A stretch of DNA of 64,000 nt, from contig CM070609.1 in the NCBI GenBank assembly GCA_036346395.1, positions 49,548,777 through 49,612,776 of the forward strand. The letters are read 5' to 3'. The position numbers were made by a program, and so were the translations under genes. Source of the DNA: Hsuehochloa calcarea (taxonomy: Eukaryota > Streptophyta > Magnoliopsida > Poales > Poaceae). Each line of letters opens with the position of its first letter. Position 1 is the first letter of the stretch. The notes below the pieces were generated by a model, which made no database searches, was not told the DNA's origin, and saw only the letters and a program-made list of their open reading frames with translations. Below are positions 57,513-64,000 of the stretch, in pieces.

Positions 57513-59258
57513 GGGGGAGCTTGTGTTTTACTACTGTATTATATTTTAATTATGCTTACTCCTGTCTGGTTGCATTTCTTTTGAGTGATTTGGGTCGAAG
57601 TCCTTCCAGCATAGGTTAGAGTGGTTCTCTTACCAAGTTGCTTTGACTGCTAATTCTTATCTTGTGCTTCTAGGTTGCTGCTTATTAGCTGTCTCTTCTC
57701 TCTCTAAGTAGAGCTTACTCACTTCTTATAGGTTCTAGCAAGGGTCGGGCCACCCTTGGGTAGACAGGGACAGTGTTTGCTCCTTAGTGTGTGAGTTGAT
57801 CAGCTGATAGTCCTAGAATCATATGGGGTAGATAAGAATCTATCTGAGCGATAGTATTCTCTATATCTTTTCTATGCTTTAAGGACTGCCTTTTCTGTTT
57901 CTCTTATCAGATTCTCGTTTTTGTTCCTTTGGTTCAGGGGGAGTTCATCTTGGTTATTCCAATTCATAAATTTGTCATAACTCAACCTGGATTAAAAGAT
58001 GCATTTCATTCTGAAGGGGATCTGGTTTTTCGTGCATTTCATCCTGCATTATAATATAATCATATAGAGCCCTGTCTATTATCCCTTATGATCTGTTTTC
58101 ACTGTTTTACATCTTGCCATGATTTATGCTAAACTGCTAGACTTATCATGACTTTTTATGTGTAGTTTAGTCTTTGCCATGCTAAAGTGATTAAAAAAAT
58201 GCTAAACTTGAATTAAAATCTTGTCATGATAGCTCTTGAGACTAGTCCGGTTGAAGTTATCCTTTTATGATTCTCGCCATGTCAAGTAGGCTGAGTTGAG
58301 TCTTGAATTCCTATTGAGTTTAAGAGTAAGCTATGTCAGTTTGTTAAGAAACTTGACTTATCTTTAATCATTGGTCTAAAAACTTCAAAAGCAAAAATGA
58401 TCTCTTTTGTGCGAAAAAACTGATCTCACCAAATCTTTCTCATGAGACGGCTTGCCATTGCACTAGGCATGAACTCAGGGGGAGCCTTGGATGACCTAAG
58501 ATCACCTCCTTAAGTCTGTTGCTTGGAGTGGTCGCATAAGGCTTGGGATCTAGCACATGGTTAAGATTTGAAAGAATTGGTTGAAGCTTAGGAGGCAGTT
58601 GTGGATGGCACCTAGTCCAGAGCTTGCTTTACTGAGATAAAATCATAAAGAGCTTTCAGAAAAAGAAAAATGTGCTAAAATTGCTTATCATTAAAAAGAC
58701 CAAGTTCTGGGTAAAATGAGTCCTTCTTCAACTGGTAGCACTCTAAACTGTTCAATATGAGTCTTCTTGGTTCAACTTAGATTATTTGACATGGCTTGTA
58801 TCATCCTTGGATACCTTTAGCTAGACTGCAATCTTGGTTTATTTGACTTGCTAAAGAATTGGATCATTAATCAGTTTATTGATTTTCTGTCTTAGCTATT
58901 CTCTACATCAGTTGTCATGATCTTGATAGCATTCTTCTGTGTTATGGCTTGGTGTAATACTCTAATAGTCATTTTGGATAATCTTCATGGCTCCAAATGC
59001 TTAAAATGAACATCATATAGTCTTTTCCTCCCTTTTCTACATCTTGATGATTTTATTGCCAAAGGGGGAGAATTTTGGAGAGAAAAAACCTTCTGGAGAA
59101 AAGCCTTGAGTTTTGCGAAAATTGCTCTTTCATCTCATCTCAAGTCTTTCTCTTGTGTCAACATGGTCTTGAGCTTCTGAACTACTTGTTTAGACCTTGG
59201 TTGACTTTAAAACTCAAACTCATCTTATGCTTTTTCGGTGATTGTCAATATACTCATC
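57513..59258 (+). other. Long 3' non-coding region of SIRE-like copia
   Basis: 1.75 kb between pol stop and polypurine tract. No env-like or other gene is seen; the longest frames are about 65 codons. Five GGGGGAG tracts occur from pol stop to LTR: 57513, 57937, 58478, 59064 and 59261. A block at 58411-58500 is nearly identical to the reverse complement of 22478-22563, with weaker matches on both sides. The conservation suggests a cis function in the element RNA. Confidence 0.75.
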
Positions 59259-59269
59259 AAGGGGGAGAT
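59259..59269 (+). promoter_or_regulatory. 3' polypurine tract of SIRE-like copia
   Basis: AAGGGGGAGAT directly before the 3' LTR start. Confidence 0.82.
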
Positions 59270-60913
59270 TGAGAGACCATGTGAGAGGTCCTCCTTTGTG
59301 AGTGATGAGTATTTGACAACTTGTTGAATAGGTTGAGAGTTGTGTCTCTCGGTTTTGTCTTGTTTTCGTCTTTGAACAGGTAATCGGAACTACCATTTGT
59401 GTATGGAGTGGAAGTTCCGATAATCGGAACTACCGGCTTTGAAAATAGGAACTTCCGATTAATCTGGGAATTGTGTTCGGTTGAAGTAATCGGAAGTTCC
59501 GCACCTGGGGTCGCGGTTTGTCCGATAATACTAACGTGAGTATTCCTCTGAGACGAAAATCAGAATTGAAAATCTGGGAGTGCGGACGTTCCGATAATCG
59601 GAAGTTTCGCAATGGTAAGCGCGAACTTCCGATAATCCTGACAAGTGCGGATGTTCCGGAAATCGGAACTTCCGCAATGGTAAGTGCGGAACTTCCGATT
59701 GTGTCCAGAACTGTGCAGAGAAGGAAAGTTTGTGATTTTGAGTTTGTATGAGTTTGAATCTTGTACAAATGTTGATGCTATGATATTGTGCAATGCTATG
59801 TGATGTGTTTTGTGCGTGTTGTTGCGCAGGACATCGAGACGAAGTCGTGGCGAGACATGAGGTGATCGGACTAGGCGCAGGCGGCGTTGAGGTCAGAACG
59901 ATCGGGATGTGTCGAAGATGGCGTGAATCTTGAGGTGGTTGCGAGTCAAGGACAGCAAGGTGTACGGGAGGCTTCCAGAAGGTGCGCAAGGGGCGGAACG
60001 GTCTTTTCGCAAAGCGGCACAAGTGGAGGCGGTTCCGTTCGGGTGTAGCGGGCTTAATGGGTTGGAGGCCCATTAGCCAAGGGCTATAAATAGAGGTGAA
60101 CCCCTGGTGTTAGGGTTAGACTTTGAGAGAGAAAATTAGGGTTAGCTTTAGCAAAAGGGTTTGTTTTGCTTTTTGAGAGTTTGTTGAGTTGGAGAGGATG
60201 AACTGAAATCTTGTGTAATCATTCCTCTGTGTTTCCCTCTGTAATCGTTTGATTTCTATCAATGAAACTCTGATCTTTTGATTACTTGTTTATGCCTCCT
60301 CTCTTCTCTCTGTTCTTCTCTTGAATAGCTAGGGTTTTTGATGAAACTCTTGATTTGTCTTATGAGATGGTATGAAACTTGATAACTAGAGTCGTATTGC
60401 TATTGCTAATATATCCTCAAAGTTTCATGAGCTGAGAATCTTGTCTATTGTGGTTTTTGGTCTTTCTTGCCCCTTCTTCAAGAAATCCGATTTTGCTTTG
60501 ATTAATGAATCTTTGTTTGCGATTCTTCTTCATAAGGTCAAGATGTTGTTTAGGATGATGTCCTGTGAAACTTGACCTGAGAAGAGCATTCAAGATTTAG
60601 TATTTCGGATTTTTGGGAAAAACCCGAGCGCACTGTTCTTCGGTCAGGACAATCGGAACTTCCAATTGTCCAAGGTGGAACTACCGCTAGCGGAACTTCC
60701 ATGAACCGGAACTACATGAGGCGGAACTACGCTAGGTAGAATCGAGCTTCCGATTTCGGCGTAATGCATCAAGTGGTTTTCGTTCTCTGATTTTGCTTCA
60801 CTCTTCTTGAGATATCCAGAGGGCTTTGTAGGTTTGTTTTAAATACAGTAAAGGGGAGTTCTTAATTTTTAAGGCACCATTCACCCCCCCTCTGTTGCCA
60901 TTTCGGTCCTTCA
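59270..60913 (+). repeat. 3' LTR of SIRE-like copia (family C)
   Basis: 1644 bp, TGAGAGACCATGTG to TTTCGGTCCTTCA. Highly similar to 45658-47322 with scattered indels, many at CTG/CAG. A TATA box lies at 60085-60092. GGAAA at 60914-60918 is the target duplication. Confidence 0.92.
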
Positions 60914-61158
60914 GGAAAGAAGTGGGGAGGGAGAGGGGAGATTGGGGGGGGCGGCTAGGTTAGAGGGAGAGGTGGGTGGCATGTTCCTTGGGCCTAGGCA
61001 CCTCCCCTCCCTCCTTGGCCCATCCTTGGCCGGCCATAGGCGGCCAGAATTCTGACTGGTAGGGGCCGAGATTGCACAAAAATTCCCGAAACCCTAAATT
61101 TTTAAATAGTTCTTACTTCCGAACGAAATCCTCTCTAAACGAAAATCGGGATATTACA
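60914..61158 (-). repeat. 5' LTR of LARD-like element, right part
   Basis: Continues the LTR broken at 45657 and ends CGGGATATTACA, matching 39101-39347. Together both parts equal the intact partner in length. Confidence 0.85.
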
Positions 61159-61770
61159 ACAGATTAGGATCTGAGGGGAGGACAAAGACCTCCTGGGTGC
61201 TATTATTCCCACATGCGTCTGGGTCCTCCTGGCTCGAGGAGTAGACGAAAGACAACGCCTCGTGACTTAGTGCAATCCCCTCCAGCAAGGGGAATTCTGG
61301 GTTATAACTGTCTCCAACTAAAGGTGAACCCTGCGAGGGGTCTGGTCGAATTTGCAGATGAAGCGGGCTCGACAATGCACCTGGTGGAGGTAACCGAAGG
61401 GTGACGGTTATCATGTGTTGATTGAGTCCTGGAATCATGGATTACATGACGACCTCAGACGAGCTTGAACATTTGGAGGGGAACCCTCGCCATGCTCTAC
61501 ACTCATCGTGGTGTGATCCTGACCCTAGTTGAATGGATTCTTGCCCTTTGAGGAGTCTGATTCCTCACATGGGCGTAATATCGTGGGAGAGAGAGCTCCC
61601 TTATCAACCTTGTCTATGGCATGGTCTCCTAGGTATGGTGAAAGATCCCTGGAAACGGCGTTGTCAATGGACGAAATGATGCTTTGCTCGTACTTGTAGC
61701 AGGTATCCATGTCAAGTTCTGCATAGTCTGCCAAATCAAACCAATTCTCCTCATTCCACTCACCAGCCAT
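61159..61770 (-). pseudogene. gag: Gypsy gag, first piece
   Basis: ATG 61770-61768 opens MAGEWNEENWFDLADYAELD and continues MDTCYKYEQSIISSIDNAVS to a TAG at 61527-61525. A second stretch (61438-61159) reads MIPGLNQHMITVTLRLP and SSSQEDPDACGNNSTQEVF before the LARD border. An acidic N-terminal extension before the retrotransposon-gag fold is seen in Tat/RIRE2-type elements. It continues at 37161-36615. Confidence 0.6.
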
Positions 61771-61830
61771 GAAAGCATCAGAATTGAAAAATGAAGACAA
61801 TTTGTCGAAAAGGAAAAGAGAAATATGAAA

Positions 61831-61850
61831 TTCCCCATGAACGGCGCCAA
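61831..61850 (-). promoter_or_regulatory. Primer-binding site of truncated gypsy
   Basis: Minus strand TTGGCGCCGTTCATGGGGAA, of the TTGGCGCCG class common in Tat-type gypsy elements. Seven bases separate it from the presumed LTR end. Confidence 0.7.
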
Positions 61851-61857
61851 CTATCGA

Positions 61858-62728
61858 TGGTTTAGTATCGATCTTATGAATGAATGATGGGGGCTCTCCT
61901 AGAGCGAAACCACACAGAAAAGGACACTGCAATTTTATACAGGTTCAGACTTTCTCCTAAGAGAATAATCACCCTACTCCTGTGTTTGTTGTATTGATTA
62001 TGTTTACAACAAGAAAGAGTCACTAAAGCTAGGGTTTAATCTTCTTGTCTCTCGCTTCTCGTCCGTCCCTCTCTCTCTGTCCACCGACTTTACTTCTTAT
62101 ATAGCGTATGAAGGGGTGGTAGTTGTCTACGTCAAGAGGCACTTTGTCGTTTGATGCAATACACATGTTTAAGGGTAGTTATTTTCAGAAACACACCCCC
62201 ACGTCACCTTGCAGTTTTGTCAAAGATAGAGGTTTAATATGAGCAATTATCTCAGGAATAATGACACATATTAACTACTGTGTGTATTAAACACAACGCA
62301 CAAATGTCCCTAGTCGATCGTGCCCGCATGTCTGTAGGCTTTATCGACCATAGGGTGGTCGTAGATGACTTAGTCGTAGAAGAACTTACGAGTATGAGGT
62401 GATCGTAGTAAGACTTACAACAAATAAGTGGTCGTAGAAGAACTTACGACCATATAAGGTGATTGTAGTAGAATTTACAATTAATATGTGGTTGTAGAAG
62501 AACTTGCGACCATATATGGTAATTGTAGTAGGACTTACAATCAATAGGCGGTCGTAGAAGAACTTACGACCATATAGTGTGGTCGTAAAATAGCTTACGG
62601 TCACTAAGTGTGTTTGATCTCCCTCATTGTTAGTATTATGGAGTACCTTTGAAGGTTATATAGAATACATTATTATCTATAAACGTTATAGATAAATAAC
62701 TTAATTAGTTCATGATTATTATTCCTCA
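61858..62728 (-). repeat. 5' LTR of truncated gypsy
   Basis: About 871 bp. In element orientation it starts TGAGGAATAATAATCATG at 62728 and ends ACTAAACCA at 61858. A minus-strand TATATAAG lies at 62096-62103. The upstream half contains the GGTCGTA repeat array. No second LTR exists in the window, so both ends are inferred from TG/CA and from copia sequence resuming at 62729. Confidence 0.6.
62345..62605 (+). repeat. GGTCGTA/TACGACC inverted-repeat array, ~60-bp unit
   Basis: Units beginning near 62422, 62483 and 62542 share GTGGTCGTAGAAGAACTT-ACGACCATAT, each with an internal hairpin pairing GGTCGTA with TACGACC, followed by a GATTGTAGTAG half unit. Partial units lie on both sides. Confidence 0.8.
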
Positions 62729-63757
62729 TCAACTCAAGTATAGTGGCTATGCATGATTATGAGCTTGAATAATTAGACGTGAAAACTTCGTTCTTACATG
62801 AGGAGTTAGATAAAGACATTTATATGGAGCAACCAAAAGGTTTTGTCTTTCTAGGAAAGGAGAATTATGCTTACAAGTTGAAAAAAAACCTTTATGGTGT
62901 GAAGCAATCATCTAGATAGTGGTATAATAGATTTGACTCCTTTATGATCTCTTAGAATTTCAGAAGATCTGATAATGATAGTTGTTTTATTTGGAGACTG
63001 TTAATGCCTTAGCTATTAATTTTCTCCTATATATTGATGACATGTTGATTGCTGCAAAAGATAAAACAGAAATTTCAATGTCGAAGGCACAATTGAGTAG
63101 TGAAATTTGAGATGGAGGATCCTAGTGCAGCAAACAAGATTCTTGGTATGAAAATTACCAGAGATAGACGGTTTGAAAAATCATACCTAAGTCAGACAGA
63201 GTATATTGATAAAATGCTTCATCGTTTCAACTTGTATAATGCTAAACTGGTGAATACTCTGTTGGCTGCACATTTCAAACTTTCTTTAGCGTTATGTCCA
63301 TAGTTAGACGATGAAGTTGAGTACATGTCTAGAGTTTCATAGTTATGTGGACTCATATTTTGCTGGAGATTTGGGTAAGATATCTCTTACTGGTTCCGTG
63401 TTCACTATTAGAAGATGTACCATTAGTTGGAAAGCAAGTCTACAAGTTACAGAAGCTGAGTATATTGCTATTTCTGAAGCTTGCAAAGAAGTCGTTTGGC
63501 TAAGATATTTATTTACTGAGCGTTGTGGAAGTACGTCTTGCACTACAATATTTTGTGACAGTCAAAACACTATTTTCCTGACGAATGATCAAATATTTTG
63601 TGAGAGAAGGAATCACCTTGACATCAGATATTATTACATTCGATATGTCATTCCTCGAGGCGACATTAAAGCTAGTTGGATAAGTACACATGATAGTCTA
63701 GTTGATATGATTACAAGTCAGTTCCTACCGCTAAGTTTGAGCATTGTTCAGACTTAG
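62729..63757 (+). pseudogene. pol: Tork-like RT remainder and RNase H
   Basis: Resumes the gene cut at 36614: SSIVAMHDYELE, a TAA, then LDVKTSFLHEELDKDIYMEQ and KGFVFLGKENYAYKLKK. The RT box reads YIDDMLIAAKD near 63032-63064, with both aspartates present. FEMEDPSAANKILGMKITRD and SYLSQTEYIDKMLHRFNLYN (63103-63240) follow. RNase H (63311-63757) includes YVDSYFAGDLGKISLTG, VTEAEYIAISEACKEVVWLR and FCDSQNTIFLTND. Stops and shifts separate the parts. Confidence 0.82.
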
Positions 63758-63860
63758 TTGGTATTATTCAGCAGTCCTATGGACGTTCGGCGCACAAGGT
63801 GTTCATGCTATTCTGTTTCGAGAAAATTATGTTTGTTTTGGCTACATGAAGAATTCGTCT

Positions 63861-63872
63861 TAAGGTGGAGAT
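63861..63872 (+). promoter_or_regulatory. Polypurine tract of Tork-like copia
   Basis: TAAGGTGGAGAT immediately before the TGTTGA start of the 3' LTR, as usual in this copia group. Confidence 0.75.
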
Positions 63873-64000
63873 TGTTGATTTTGAACGTGATATAAATTAA
63901 GTTTGAATGTGATACGAATTTTGTTTTCTACTCCAACTCTTAGTTCTACTACTACGCGGAATGTTTCACGTGTCACTATAAATTATCCATCTAGTCCATA
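63873..64000 (+). repeat. 3' LTR of Tork-like copia, partial
   Basis: TGTTGATTTTGAACGTG onward aligns with 33262-33390 and runs off the window. The last part of the LTR and the target duplication are not visible. Confidence 0.85.

Larger units (their letters stand above)
45658..60913 (+). mobile_element. Full-structure SIRE/Maximus-like copia element
   Basis: 5' LTR 45658-47322, primer site 47325-47337, gag, protease, integrase, RT, RNase H, 1.75 kb 3' non-coding region, polypurine tract and 3' LTR 59270-60913, with perfect duplication GGAAA (45653-45657, 60914-60918). Without the solo LTR behind the primer site it is about 11.1 kb, normal for SIRE types. No env-like frame follows pol. Frameshifts, an altered protease triad and an altered RT box make it non-autonomous as written. 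The LARD LTR at 39095-39114 shows the empty site. Confidence 0.93.
37162..61158 (-). mobile_element. LARD-like non-coding LTR element, minus strand
   Basis: LTRs 37162-39347 (2186 bp) and 43716-45657 plus 60914-61158 (2182 bp once the later insert and its duplication are removed). Primer site 43702-43713, polypurine tract 39348-39362, interior 4368 bp with no retrotransposon protein in any frame. Flanks AAAGA (37157-37161) and ACAGA (61159-61163) are a target duplication with one change. In element orientation the LTR starts TGTAATATCCCG and ends GGGTGTTACA, like the Del-type gypsy LTRs here, suggesting a parasite of that lineage. Confidence 0.85.
36615..62728 (-). mobile_element. Truncated minus-strand gypsy element with nested inserts
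   Basis: 5' LTR 61858-62728, primer site 61831-61850 and gag reading leftward (61770-61159), resuming beyond the LARD insertion at 37161-36615. The pol genes and 3' LTR are absent: the element ends abruptly at about 36615 against the copia RT, so a deletion followed insertion. The TTGGCGCCG primer site and acidic N-terminal gag suggest a Tat/RIRE2-like lineage, with moderate certainty. Confidence 0.7.
33262..64000 (+). mobile_element. Tork/Tnt1-like copia, host of the nested cluster
   Basis: 5' LTR 33262-33531, primer site 33534-33545, gag, protease, integrase and the first part of RT up to about 36614. It continues at 62729-63872 with the remaining RT, RNase H and polypurine tract, and ends in a 3' LTR running off the window at 64000. 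The 26 kb between are later insertions. RT motifs such as AANKILGMKITRD point to the Tork/Tnt1 group. The left flank TTTAT (33257-33261) is the candidate target duplication; its partner is outside. All genes carry stops. Confidence 0.85.

Noticed and set aside
57513..59258. env-like gene expected in some SIRE elements
   Set aside because: No frame exceeds about 65 codons and no signal peptide or transmembrane pattern is present.

Overview
The window looks like intergenic heterochromatin of a grass (Poaceae, plausibly Oryza or a relative). Nearly every recognisable coding trace is Ty1/copia or Ty3/gypsy retrotransposon. The LTRs carry plant TATA boxes, the primer-binding sites are of the TGGTATCAGAG or TTGGCGCCG type, and many elements sit inside one another. 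I see no prokaryotic features, no tRNA or rRNA gene and no convincing conserved host protein. The only host-gene candidate is a small two-exon model (9713-9726 joined to 15337-15493) whose intron carries a decayed copia element.

Layout. 1-2764: 5' end of a minus-strand SIRE/Maximus-like copia (gag, primer site, LTR). 2765-3043: end of another SIRE-type LTR. 3044-8780: a long gypsy LTR with a 3.7 kb solo LTR of the same superfamily inserted in it (target duplication GTTGC). 8781-15956: candidate gene, with a copia relic at about 10185-14790. 15957-28275: a gypsy pol relic (RT, RNase H, integrase) split first by a 2.9 kb LTR-like insertion (duplication TAAGG) and then by a 7.9 kb gag-only SIRE-like element (duplication AATAG). 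28276-33261: fragments of a gypsy LTR, a copia 5' half (LTR, primer site, gag) and a possible hAT end.

33262 to past 64000 is a five-level nest. A Tork/Tnt1-like copia is split inside RT by a truncated minus-strand gypsy (about 36615-62728). That gypsy is split in gag by a non-coding LARD-like element (37162-61158). One LARD LTR is split by a SIRE-like copia (45658-60913, duplication GGAAA). Just behind that copia's primer site sits a 4.1 kb gypsy-type solo LTR (47340-51453, duplication GCCGG).

All retrotransposon genes carry stops or frameshifts, and several catalytic motifs are changed. Part of this may be a sequence-quality effect, because LTR pairs of single elements disagree mostly at CAG/CTG words. 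The most interesting signals are family-specific 11-bp odd-centred palindromes clustered on both sides of the promoter in two SIRE-like LTR families, and a strongly conserved block in the long 3' non-coding region shared by a full-length and a gag-only SIRE-like element.
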